This document shows, one piece after another, positions 11,101 through 24,400 of a DNA stretch of 64,000 bases. Positions within the stretch are counted from its first letter, which is position 1. The number at the start of each line of letters is the position of its first letter. Origin of the DNA: Icerya purchasi (Eukaryota; Arthropoda; Insecta; Hemiptera; Monophlebidae); contig CM077115.1 in the NCBI GenBank assembly GCA_039619475.1, forward strand, positions 176,336,060 through 176,400,059, given 5' to 3'. The notes beneath the pieces are model-generated. The model had not been told where the DNA came from. It ran no database searches and was given only the letters and a program-made list of their open reading frames with translations. The position numbers and the translations under genes are program-made.

Positions 11101-12272
11101 ACGTTGAAATTTTCTGAAATGTATTTATATACTCGTATATTTAATATTAGTTGAAGGACCTGTAAATTTGTCTTCGATCAGTGATTATTCATTATAATTA
11201 TAATCTGAGCAAAATATGCATACATGAATATATACAGTTGAGTTCTTAGAAACGGCTTTAATGATTTTGGTGAAATTTACGAATTAGAGGTTTGTAGGGT
11301 TTAGAAATCGATTGGCCGTGATCTTATCGCCAGGAAAATTCTATGAAACGAGCACTTTTAAAAGGGAAGCGACCATTGTTCTTTTTAATGATCATATTTT
11401 TAGGGTTTATTGAAAAGTAAAAGGCTTATTTTACATAGTCATTAATAGATAAAGGTGTAGTGTCTTTGTATTTATTTATGTTTTACATAACGACAGATTG
11501 CCGTTATAGAATTACATGAGTGATAATTTGTAATAATATACGACTGTAGGTTTCATATCATGTGCATATTACTGCTTTTAAATCTGTTCCATAATTTGTA
11601 AGAATATACCTGAGGAAATCTCGGCCACTAAGTATATTATTAAATTAGCAATTTTTGTCAAACATATGCAGCTGCCTTTCAGGAAAGTTAAAATTTAATG
11701 TCGCGCTAATTTATAATAATATTTTTGGCTTATCAATTTCGATTTTTTTTTAAATTTTGTTTAAGTATGATAAATTTTATTTTACTGTGTTCATATAATT
11801 TGTACTATTTCCTTAATTTTTTATTTCGCCTACATTAATCCTTTATATTATATTTATTATTACGTTTTTATGATTTTCATAATTGTTTCTTTTATTCTTA
11901 TTTGTAAATTTTTTTTATACAATTTTTTAATTTCCGCATTTTGTTTATTAATTTAAAAAATTAAAATAGTCACCTCTTATAAGCGGATTATATACGCTCA
12001 TTTTGCTTTGTATTTTTTATGTAGTATTATAATAAGTTTTGAATTTTACATCATTTTTAAATGCTCCTGAAACTCATTAATAACTGAATTGACTTCACAA
12101 TTCAGCATAAATCCAAGCAAAGTTTGTCACCTGATACTCTTTCATTTTTATGAGATTTTTATTTACATTACCATGATGCTGTCGTATTATTTTGGTTAAA
12201 AATATAGCATTATGATAAAATATGCACAAATGAGTTGTATTTTATTTAATTAATAAAATATATTTATTTTAG
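8170..12272. other. Unannotated AT-rich DNA upstream of the BTB gene
   Basis: No protein-like frame, no terminal repeats and no recognised element. It may contain the promoter and 5' untranslated exon(s) of the gene that starts at 12310, but no core promoter can be assigned by eye. A good 3' splice site (TATTTATTTTAG) ends at 12272, so the 5' UTR is probably spliced in here. Confidence 0.5.
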
Positions 12273-12309
12273 TAACAGCGACGTTGCTTCTAGGTAGTTT
12301 TAATAAACA

Positions 12310-12492
12310 ATGAAAGAGCAACATTTTTGTCTACGATGGAATGACTTTCGGGTAAATTTTACGACCGAATTTGAAAATTTACGCGAAGAGGAAAATTTTA
12401 TCGACGTTACTCTCGCATGTTCTGGAAAACTCATTAAAGCTCATAAAGTTGTTTTATCAGCTTGCAGTCAGTTTTTCAAATATATATTGAAG
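12310..12492 (+). CDS. BTB-ZF exon 1 (start codon, first half of BTB)
   Basis: ATG at 12310 opens [13 protein letters not shown]; the donor follows AAG at 12493 (GTAATT). 61 codons, phase 0. The start is the only Met before the conserved FCLRWN motif. Confidence 0.93.
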
Positions 12493-15400
12493 GTAATTTT
12501 AATTGAAGTATTTTAAATTAATATAACTGAAATGATTAATTTGACTATCAAAATTCATTTTAAATTTAATAACTTTTTCAGTGTTTAAAATATTTTTACC
12601 CTTTTTGTCTTACCAGCAGTAGCATATTGCATAACTAACTGTCATAGGATTTAAATCAGACTGTGGTTATTGCGTCGTCTGTGTAATTTTAAGCGTAAAG
12701 AGGTTACCAATTTTAGTGTAATTTTAAAGCAACTATATGTAATGGAATACCACTGAATCATTACTGCTTAAAAAGTTGGTAGCATGAGGGTAATTCGTGA
12801 ACAATGTAGGTAACTCGAGGAACAAAAGGCATTTGATATGTGGCGGTAATGAGATTCCACAGAACAATACGAGATAATAATATACATAAAGTGGCGAGGT
12901 AAACATTACTAGCCCATAGAACAAGCGTCTGAAGATCTTTATTTTTAAACTGATATTAAATTGAGTGAAGAACAAAAAACAATTAAAATAAATTATGTTT
13001 CTATGTATTGACCTTGACACAGATTGTTTCAACTACTCTTTTTTTCAGTTACGCATTTCAGGCGGTGTAAAATATAAAATGATAATGACGATTGCCTTTT
13101 TTGTTTTTTTCACATTATTATAGTGTATTTCTTAGAATTGTATCGGAAAACTATTGTTTATCGCTGATTCGGTATAATTCTACGCCACCGTACAATTATA
13201 TTTTTTGTAGTAAAAAACAGTTTTTTTAAAATTGCGATTTCCGTTTTTTTGAAAATATTTTCGTTTTATGTTTATAATTTTTTCTATTTGCATAAATAGT
13301 TTCAAACGCAAAGTGTTTATTTAAGTTACAAGTTTCTGTAGTATTTATTCACAAAGTCATGCGTACGGTTTAATGTCCAACAAAGTAAATTTGGTGCGAA
13401 ATTTAGTGATAACAGCACGAATTGTTGATTCACCAGGTCGATTATGACGACCATAATATGGTCGTAACAAACGATGCACATTTTTCCAACAATTTGCAAT
13501 CGTTACTCGTTTGTAAGTCTTTCCATGATGAAATGGCGGAGTATACTGAAAACTTTTCACTTTGACAGATGACGTTTGGACGCCAATACCAACTAGTGCT
13601 GCCAATCTGAAAAACTTAACTCTTAAAAAATCATCCTATATAAGTAATATCGCCTCTGCGAGACATTGTTAATTGTAGATTTGATTAAATATTTTTCCCG
13701 CTGATTTTGTACTCATTTGAATAAATTACGAGTTGCTCTTTTCAGTGAGATTTGTTGTGTATATCGTGCATCTGAAAAGTATTACACAGTTTGGTTATAT
13801 ATCACAAAACTTACAACTGTAGTTAGTTAGCTATGCAGTGTTGAAGTGAATAACTGCATCATTTATTTAAAAGGTGTGTACAATGTTAAGTAGGCTTACT
13901 GCCATTATTTCCGGGTTTAAATTGTTCATTGTTTCTTTAAGCGTAATCGGAGGAATTTACAGAGAGTTGGAACTTCTCTACGTTGGATCAAAAAATAATT
14001 TTTAAAGAAATTTTACAATAAACTATTTTAAATGTTCAGAAAAATATTAATTTGTAAAGTAACTTTTACATATATTAGATAAATTTCACACAAAAAATTC
14101 AAAATTTGTTTGTTTCATATTGTAATATGTAATTTATTTAATATGTTAAATAAATGTACCTTTTATTATCAGTAATTTTATAATGTCATATATGAACAGA
14201 TTTATCGCAGAAGCGCTTTATGTGTAATCGGTGTAGCCATAATTCGTTTTCTGCCGGGGTTAGCACTACTGATATTTCTACTCCAATCAGTGTTCTTCTT
14301 TAGTTTTGGTCTTACTCCAGTTTTGTGGATTTTCTTCATAGTAGCACTGAATAATATTAAAATTTAGATATAAAAATCTATCAAAATTTATTAGTTTAAG
14401 GTGTATAGATTCAAACCGTCTTTTTATAAATTGTAATTTTGTTGTTAATGTATGATAAATGCATTTTGAAACAGGAAAATCCATGTAAACATCCGATAAT
14501 AGTGATGCAAGAAATCGATTATAATCATTTAAAATTAATAATTGATTTCATGTACATTGGAGAAGTTAGCGTCGCGGAGGATGATTTACCGTCGTTTTTA
14601 CAAACTGCAGATAATTTACAAATCCGAGGACTTATGGACGCGTCACACCAATATAAGGTTAGTATTAGATGAGTTTTTCCGTATTGAAGTTTACATCTTT
14701 AGAAATGTTTTGTTAATTAATGTTCGCAAATATCGGTAAAAGTACCCGTACAGTAATTGATGATTGGATTCGTGGACGTAGTTGTCTTTTTGGAAGCAGA
14801 CTGGGAATTAATAAGTGTAAAAATTTGTTTAAAATCGAATTTTTTTTTTTGCTTATTTCGAATTCCATGCATTGGGCACAATAGAATCAAAGTTACAGAC
14901 AAGTCAAATTGATGAAACTAATGTAATGAACGAATCACCGAGTTACTGGGAGAAAATTATAAGTTGAGAGAAAGTTTTTAATGATTAATATTGCAATTCT
15001 AAAAACGGTGTAACTAAATGAAATGTTACAAAATAATTCCAGAGGTCTAGGACATGTTTCTTTCGGATTGCCATTGGAAATGAATATTATCAATGTAATT
15101 ATGAAATTTTAGTCGATTTGCATAGTTTATCAGTCGTCATGTTGTTAATGTTGAAGATACTGAAACTTTATGCATGTATAATGAAAAATGACGATTAAGG
15201 CTGGGGACACACGAGCGTTAATTTAACGTGCGTTATGACGGACGTTGCAGCATTACTAATAATGAACAAGTAGCACGAGTCACAAAACAACGGGCGGTTA
15301 GACTAATATAAATAGAACGCCTAACGTACGTACGCAAAACTAAACGCGTGTTTTAGCATAATACACACGTCGGATTATTTAACGTGCGTTAATCGAATCG

Positions 15401-18400
15401 CGTGTTGTTCTGTGACTCATGCTACCTGATTATTGCTAGTAATGCTGCAACGTCCGTCATACGTGCGTTAAATTAACGCTCGTGTTTCCCTAGCCTAAGT
15501 CGTTGGTATAAATTCATTTTGTGTATATGTAGGAAGCATTTATTCGTTCGAATTCATTTTTTAAAATTCAAACAAACAACTGGTTGATAAAATAGGTAAC
15601 TAGTGTAAAAGAAGATGAGGTTTGTAACTCTTGTTCCATGAATTTTCACTCAAAAGTGTGTTTAATGTTGAACTAATATTTTTTTTCTACAATAATTGTA
15701 TCTGATTATAAATTGTATGTTCGTTCACATGTATGATATGTTAATATTATCACAGTTTTACAACGTTTAATGAGCTGGTTCATAATTATTTTAAATGTTA
15801 CGTTTACATTACGACTTAGGGAAATTTTAACGAAATGACAAAGCATCTTCAGTCAGTGGAATGCGCGGATATAAATATAAATAAAAAGAAATCTTTTAGC
15901 GGACGAAATCAGCGTTCTAATGAAAATAAACCATTTGGTGGTACTGTATCAGCTTCTGCAGATGGGTCTGTTGATTTTAATTTATCGGACGCAACTCAAT
16001 CAGAAAACCGAATATACAGTGATCCTTCATTATCAGCTGTTGCATCGGAAAATGTGCGTATATTTTAATTAATTAGAAGTTATTTAGAAACATTGTGATT
16101 TTTTGCTTTAAGTGATTTGCACCAATGATACACGGTAAATATTAGTTGTATAATTTTGTATGGTTTACTTTTAATTGTAAATTTATTAATATTGTAATAT
16201 CATTTGCAGTAAAACAAGTAAAATTAATTGAAACATTTGACTAAGCTTGCGTTTCAGTTGTAGCTTTTTATGCTCGATATGTGTCTTCCACAAGAGTCGC
16301 GAATTGAGATTCAATCTAAGATATTTCTCAGACCTAGACTGAGGTATTTGGATGGGCAAAGTGTATATGTAACGTGGACTACTTTCTGCTTATTGAACTT
16401 TATCTTCCAATCTTGCATCCATCGCATAATTCGGTCAAAATAATGTTGGAGAACCATTATCGCTTCGGCTTGTGTTTGTCCTGTTGCCACGGTGACGATA
16501 TCATCAGCGTAGGTGGCTGTAAAGATATCGTCTGGGCGTGGAATATCAGAAGTATAAAAAGTATACAAGGCAGGTCCAAGAACACTGCTCTGTGGTACAT
16601 TAGCTTATATGGATTGAAATGCGAACTTAACATCTTCACGCACAACATGGAATGTGCGGTTTTTTAAATTATGACTGAAGAAGTTGGCAGGAGTTTTGGA
16701 GTAAGATTGCGCTTAATTTATAAATTAAGCCTTCGTGCCAAACTCGATCGAACGCCTGCACAACATTTAAGAATACACCGAAACAGTACAGCTTTTTTTC
16801 GAGTGCTTACAAAATGTATCTTGTTACCCGATGTACCTGATTAATCGTTGAATGGTAACTATGAAACCAACGATCTGGGAGCTTATTCGATATATGTGGT
16901 TTAAGTCGTTCTAAGAGCAGTTTTTTATATAATTTGGTTAGTTACCATCAACAGCGAAATTGGTCTGTGAGACGTTACTATTTCTGGTGGCTTGTCTCGT
17001 TTTTTCAGCATAGCAATCTGTGCCGTTTTAAGAAGATATAGGCTATTATTAAACAGATGTTTGTTACGAACAGTATTACTTTCCGTGACAACTCCTTAAG
17101 GGGGGGGGGGGAGTAGGGTCTTGGAGGTCAAAAAAAGACGATTTTTTGATAACTTTTTTAGAGAATATGGTTAATGCAAGTTTATTTACATAATTGGTAC
17201 ATGATAAAGTAACATCTGAAGAATATTGTGTTAAATTTTCATTGAAAAATATAAAGAATTAAGCCAATGGCAGCAAATTTTCGTAGGCGCCTCGAAAAAA
17301 AGTTGTTTTGCGGTGCACCGCATAACTCAACACTGGATTATCGGAAATGAAAAACCCAAAGTTTTTTCATTAGTTAATGAGTTTCTGTAGGTAGCAACGG
17401 TGAGTTTTTTAATTTTTTTTTATTTTTTAATCGTTGGTAACACTTGGAAGTGAAAATACCGATTTTTGAGTAAAAATTAGCCATTTGTTATTGTAAAATA
17501 AATAATAATTAAAAAAAAAAAAAACTCGACGTTGCTACCTTGCAAATTGTCTATAAAAATAGTGTACCAAATTTCAGAACGATCGGTGCAGTAGATTTTG
17601 AGTTATAGAGTGCACCGGCTTTGAAAACGTTGTTTCGAGAAAAACGCGTTTAAAGTTTTTTATAGTATAAAATCACAAATTAAACGTTAATAAGGTAGTA
17701 ATTTTTGTCTATAATCACACAGAATCATCAATGCCAGGCCCATAAAGTGAAGAACTTTGATTTATAATGTCCAAAGCATCTTTTTGCTCATGCCTACGAA
17801 GAATTCTCTCTTCTTTGGTATGTTCCCCCGCTTTGCTCATTCGTGTATTGTCCACTGATTGCGCCCATCCATGATAACTTAGGCCTGTATTGATTCCCAT
17901 CTCTTCCAGAAAGGTCAGGTAAGCAACACAGCCTTCATTGAAGATAGAGGCAGCCACATGAGCTCCAAACTCAACAATAATTGTCGAACCACTCTCAGTT
18001 TTTAGCGAAATTTTCCAAATAAGTTGGTTGATACTCTCATTATTGTTTTGAGAGAATCCGCCAATACATCACTCCAAGAGAGCATCTTTGCTCAGATGTT
18101 CATAAATTAGTGTTTAATCCTTTCTAGAACATCACTTGGTAGAGCAGAGTAAGAGTGTTTGAAAAAACGCAATTCGTTTGCAGCTGCGGCTCTCTGCTAT
18201 TCACGCCATGAGTTTTTGCCGCTCGGGCAATTTTGCTATGGGTGTTTGTCAGTTGAGGCGTAGTGATAATAAGTCGCCCAAATGGCCTTCTTCATTTCTT
18301 TTACAGAATGAGAATTGTAACGGATGACACGACCATAGTGAAACGTTAGTTTACCAATCAATTTAGCAGTAAGCTTGCTTTTACCGGAAAGTGTTTTCCT

Positions 18401-21400
18401 TTGTATTTTCTTTGCAGCCTTAGTTTCATTATCTATTACACTTCTTTTTTACTAAATCGCGCAAACGGGTCTCCATCCTCTTCTGGACGTGTCCTACACA
18501 TTCCTTTTGTTGATTAACATATAAAATCTTCGCTCAGCTCAGCGTTACTTGACACACAGTATTGCGTTTTCCGCCGCAAGTACAAGTCAGTGCCTCGACC
18601 ACTACCACTCAGACACAAATACGTCTCTACCCCGATGCAGCAGTGCAAACGACCGGACTTACAACAGAACACAGGAATTTTTGGTTTTGCCCGAGTAAGC
18701 ATCCTTGACAAGACAAAGCAGCGATGCAACCGAGAATGACGTTTGAGAGATAGTGAATAGAGACTAATTTCTAACTGAAACCTCGTGTCGTCAAGAAATA
18801 GCATTACGCGTACCGAATCTGTTTCAAGGTATGGTTATAAACATCTACCTACCTGCGTAAATCTTTTTCGAAAAAATCAATTAAGGGATTATACAAAAGG
18901 GACAGAAAAATATGTTCTTTAATCCCGCTATGCGTCAGGGTCAGATAGTCGTTTTCGTTCTTTTAGTAGAGTTAGAGCGGCACACAGTTATAATGCCATA
19001 TCTTTGTTAGTTTTGCTTCGATTTATTTGAAATTTTGACACAATATTCTTATGATGTTGTACATTCATTTTATGAAATAAAAAAATAATTTTTTTTTACC
19101 TCCAAGACCCTACGCCCCCCCCCCCTTAAGTATTTGCAGGAGCTATTTCATCAATTCTTGCCGCTTTCTTAAGATTTATGCTTCTATTAATCATTTTAAC
19201 AACCTCTGTATGAGACATTAACTTTATAGGTTGTTGCGGTTGATAGACATATGATTGAATATTATTCGGCTGAAATACTGTTGCCAGATATTTTGCAAAC
19301 AGCGGCTTTCTCTTGATTTCGACTCATCCATTTTCCAACTTCATTTTTATGTAGCGGTATCTGGACCATGGGTCGTTTGAAGTGTCGAGTTGCTTGCCAC
19401 ATGGAATAATTTTTATCAGTACTTGGGCTTAAGTCCTTCGAGGCTTCTTCAAACTTTGTTCTACCGATTACTGTAGTTAAGCGGTTCAGCTGGTTGTTGA
19501 TCCGATTAAACACGTTCTTGCCTTCTGGTTTTCTTGTCTACTGCTAAACGCACCGTGCTTTTCGCCGTTGCTTAATTAGCAGCCTAACCTGCTATGGGTA
19601 ACACTTTTTGAACTGTTGTGGAGTTGAAAACTGGTGTAGCAGTTTTAGCAGCGTTTTGAAAATTATTTGGATGAATTTCTGAATTTGTATTTTCAGTTTT
19701 TTTTTATTTTTTTATTTTTAGTTGGACTTTTAAGTTTATATAAGAAGTTCTTTTCGAAACTGATCTCAGTTTGTAAACTTGTCAGTAAGATTATGTCGTA
19801 CCTGCTTCCGTACTACCACGTTGCTGAGTGTAAGGAGCACTAGACATGGCCAGAAGTAAACTCCCAATAGTTCTTAACTTCAATGTAATTAGCTGCTACT
19901 CTGCAAGTTATGTAGAGGTCGATGAGATTAGGAATTTTATCAGGATCTGTTGGCCAGTATGTTGGATTCCTGAATGTATGAAACTCACATGACTCTGCAT
20001 TGATTGCTTGAAATAATTCTCTACCTTTAGTTGTTATCAACTGCGAACACCCATGTAGTGTGTTTTGCATTGTAATCACCTCCGAGGATGAATCTACTAC
20101 CCAGCTGCTTAAATATTTCACTGAATTGTTTCTGTTTCATTGCATGCCTTGGAGGACAGTGTGCTGCCGTAAGTGTCAGTTCAGTGTTATTAAGGTATGC
20201 AACTATACTTGTAATTTGGATATAATCTTTACAGATCTCTTTGTTAACGTAATGTTTAACATTGTTTATGGCGATTATAACCGTGCCAGTGTGTGGTTTA
20301 TAATGAATATCAGCTCTAAATTTTGGATGTGGCGTGAAATATGTTGTATAGCTGTGTATTTGAAAAAATGTACGATCATTGAAGTGTGTCTTAGAAACCA
20401 AAGCGACGGTTGTTTTCGTTATTTTGCGAAACATAATCATTTCTTATTCTTGTTACTTTTATGTTTTTTGCAAGCAAATTCATCAGTTTGCTAGCTATCT
20501 ATTCTGGAATTCATACTTTGTAGCAGATTCCAGATGTCATCCATGGTTCTGTCCTTCAGAGACTGTTTTTCCGATTGTGATTGCTTAATTTTTTTTGTTT
20601 TGGTTGTACTGACTTTGGAGATAATTGCGAAGTTGTGGGTGTTGATGTGGGAACAGAAGCTGCAATTGTGGTTTCTAATGCATTCTTTCTAGAACCGCTA
20701 CTTTTTTGGCCTTAGTCTGAGCTGCTAGTTTTTTTTTTTTTGATATATTGGACAACATTTCCATTTTGCAATATGTGTTCCATTACAATTAGCACGTTTA
20801 CATTCTTGCATTTTAGGCTTCGAGCACAGTGTTGCATAGTGCTCTTTACTACATTTAACGCAGTGTGCTTGCCTTGCACAATATGTTTTGGTGTGTCCGT
20901 ATACTGTTTACAGTTTTTACGCTGGATCACTTTGTTTGCCTTTTGGTGTGATGCTTCTATCTTGATGTTGGCACCCACCATGTTTTTAATTTCATATATA
21001 TGTTTCTATTACTAGAATTAGGGACTAATTCAACGACGAACAACGGTCTCTAGGTGTTTTAATTGTTTTACCCAAGACACTTCCGTCCTTTGTTTCAGTC
21101 TATTCGTTATAATACATTTGTAACGTATACTGCTGATGTCATTTCTCGTGAAGGGTTTCAATGATTTTTTTCGATTTTGTTTTAGGGTGTAAGTATCTAA
21201 TTACAACTTTGAAAGGGGTTTTTTATCGTGTGAAGCTGTATGTCACTTAAGGAATGATTTAATGATTTATCGTTTCTTTTCTCTCTTTCAATTTGTCCAC
21301 CACTATACGAAAACTCGGCTCATCAGAGCAAATTAATTTGATATCTCCATTGCTCAGCGACCGTATGGTAGGATTCGGACAGTTTGGTTCCCCTAAATTC

Positions 21401-24400
21401 TGTGTAAGGTGTCCGATATCTTTATCATTACTAACAAAGATAAGCGGTATTTATGATGCTTTTTTTACCGTTTTATTAGTTTACATACTAGTGGTCTATT
21501 TTTCAGATGTACTATCAGATGTTATATTGCATATAGGTACATCCAAATGATTAACTGCTGCCGAGGTGACAGCTTCTTTATTGCTAGTCAGTTCGTGTGA
21601 TTTTTGTTTTTGTTCTGCTACCAGTGCATTAGGGAGTTCATGAGCTAATGCCCTCTTGACGTGCTAGTTTATTACTTAAAAGCGTGTGACCTGCTTTTGA
21701 AGTTGTTCTATTCGTTGTATATATTTCTACTTTCTCTACTTCGTTTCAGCTTACCATTGTTGATATTGTTACGTAGTGTGATACCAGCAACTTGTGATTG
21801 TGTAGATGAAGAAGCTGCGCCTATTAGCTCCATGTGATCGTTTCTTATTATTGCTATTAAACACGACGTATGTAAAAATAACAGCGATCGATAATATATT
21901 AATATACGAATGTACGATATACTTGTCGTTCTATATCTGGCTACACTGACAAAATATTTTACCGTGCTCTCTGTACAACGATAAACTGACGTGAAAAAAA
22001 ATCTCATCGATTGGAACTGAATTTTGATGGAAAATTCGATTTCACTTTAGTATTTCGTTACTCGTATTTTCTACAAACCGTGAGAATATTATTTTTAGCG
22101 TAAGCATTTTTAGAAGCACTAGCGATGAACACAGAATGCACAACTCGTTATCAAAATTTCACAACCGCATGAATTCTGCAAAGTAAAGAAAGTGCTAGAA
22201 TTCATAAGAATGATTATTTATTTTGATAAAGTTATCAAATATTAGTGACGTTATTAATGGGAATTGTTAATTCTGTTGTTTCTAACGCAAAAAAAAAAAA
22301 AAAAAAAAAAAGGATAAAAAATTCTTGGTTTTTCAGAAATATGGGAAAAGGTTTTATTTGAAGAATTTACTGTAATAATTTAGAAAAGAGAAATTTAAAT
22401 ACACATCATTTTACGGATTATTGAAATTTGAATAAAAATGTCTTTAAAAGGTTACCATTTTAATAAAAAAATGAAAAATTGGTTTCTATTTTAATTGGTT
22501 TTATATATGCGACTGTTGCTATCTTCATAAAAACTGATGACAAGCATGTTTCACGATTGTGTCTGACTGAACTAACAAATGTGTATAATTTTAGTTAATG
22601 ATGTCACCGGAACGCTAACTCGATCAAATTTAGTGAAAATGAAGTTCGATTGTTTTATATTTCTGCGATACAAGGAATGTAATAATCGTATAATTCAGTC
22701 GAATCATCCAAATTACTTGATTTATAAGCGTTAGTATTTATTTTGGAACAGGATATTAAAATGTGCATTCTGTGATGTTTTTACAACCTTAATTATGATC
22801 TTTAAATTTTGTGATTGTTTAGTTTTAGTGAAGTGTTTTTTATTTATTTATTTATTTATTATTTTTTTTAATTTCATTATTCCATTCAAAATTATCTTCC
22901 TATAGTCGTGTGGTATTACTTTGTAATTTTCGTTTGCCTGTAGATAGTACCTTTTAATGTTTTCTATTAGTAAATAAAAATGTCTATTTGTTAATATTTC
23001 CAGATGAAAAATACGAGCACAATGGGTTACTCCAGTGACGAGGATATTAAACCGGACATCGCCATTTCTTTGTTAGAAATTGATACTGCGGAATCTCATT
23101 TAGCTTATCCTTCCATGCAAAGTAATTTTATTCTTTTTTTATAGATATAAATTTTAGTGTTCGGTATTAGGCAATGTTAATTTTTTCTTCTGTAACATTA
23201 ATGGCAATGAGTATAAATATTTACAGAAGCGAATAGACTCGCATATTATTCGCATCAGTATAGAAAAGAAAATTTAAATTAAAATGCGAGAATTATAGAA
23301 TCATAGCATTAATTTCTAATACAAGTAAAATTTCATTTCATATTCATTAAGTGTAAAAAAATCATTTGATTATGATGAAATAGCGCGAGAACAAGTAGGA
23401 TTTATTTCGAGTGAATACCGTGTTATATTTGAAACGTAAAATTGATAATCGAAAAATTACATGAATTCAGTGAACTAAGATTATCTGTTCGTTTATTTTC
23501 GGTAGAAACTAGGTTAAAACAATTCATATTAGATTTTAACGTTTTAAACAAATTACATTGTTCATCATTAAAGAGACAACTGTCGAAATAAAAACAAACT
23601 GTATAAATAGTAAACAGCTAGCTGAATGATGCTCCGAAATTGCATCAAACAAAAAAAAAAAATCCAATAAATCTCATTATTCGACATTACTACACGGTTA
23701 GGTTGAGCGAAGAGCCGTGGGGCTTAACGCGTATTTAATATTAATTTTTTTTTCTTTTTATTATTAACCGTTTTGTTAATATAACTGTGGACTTACCCTA
23801 TATTACTATTAGTTAGCCGTGGCGGTCCCCGGGAAAGCCCATCTTTTATTCTCACAACTGTTTCTTATTTTATTTGCAGATTTTACATAGTTCGTAACCG
23901 TTTTTTTCTATTAAAATGTTAATGCTTTTTAATTTCTAAAGTTTCTTTAATGATCCGCGTACCACAACGTTTGCTTTTTGTTGAAATCTTAGTACCGTCA
24001 AATTGTATCTGTGTCCAGTATTTTCATGTGTTTCGCCGATGCCAATTTTTCCGTTCGCAAATATGCGTAATCTATTTTGCGATCCTTTGATTTTAAATTA
24101 ATAGCTCTACTAATTTATCCTATATAACAGCTAGCACATGAGCACGGAATCTTATAAACGCCTGTCACAAGTTCTCATGGTAAGTCATCTGTAGTCGTTA
24201 TTTTATTGTGTCTTTAATTTTTTCGCAAGTACCAAAAACGGGTTTGATTATTCTTTTTAAAAATTCCGCCTATTCTGTCCGTCGTAACTTTTATATAGGA
24301 TAAACCGACTTTAATAATAATGATTTCTTTTATTCGTGAATGCGGTTTCTTTTTTTTTTTGTACAATATCTTTAAACATTTTTTTGATATAAAACTTAGC

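Larger units (their letters stand above)
17100..19125 (-). mobile_element. TTAA-flanked DNA transposon (Kolobok-like) inside the jockey LINE
   Basis: The 2026-bp element is bounded by TTAA at 17096-17099 and 19126-19129. Its terminal inverted repeats begin with a run of 11-13 Gs and continue as GTAGGGTCTTGGAGGT then an A-rich stretch. The interior holds a transposase remnant and an LTR-derived insert. TTAA duplication fits piggyBac or Kolobok; the transposase resemblance favours Kolobok. The LINE resumes on both sides. Confidence 0.75.
16220..21700 (-). mobile_element. Jockey-type LINE, decayed and interrupted, in intron 3
   Basis: On the minus strand the order is Gag with zinc knuckles (about 21290-20712), endonuclease (about 20440-19600) and reverse transcriptase (about 19500-16220), the layout of jockey-clade non-LTR elements. 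A TTAA-flanked transposon occupies 17100-19125. Many stops and shifts. The reverse transcriptase ends a little past the YADD region, so the element lacks its 3' end, which is unusual for LINEs (normally 5'-truncated) and suggests later deletion. Confidence 0.85.

Noticed and set aside
12733..13032. Minus-strand hydrophobic ORF in intron 1
   Set aside because: Phe/Leu/Tyr-rich composition typical of AT-rich antisense frames; no domain recognised.
18514..18804. Minus-strand 96-residue Cys-rich ORF as a transposase zinc domain
   Set aside because: The DNA aligns in order with the LTR sequence at 49 kb, so the frame is probably incidental.
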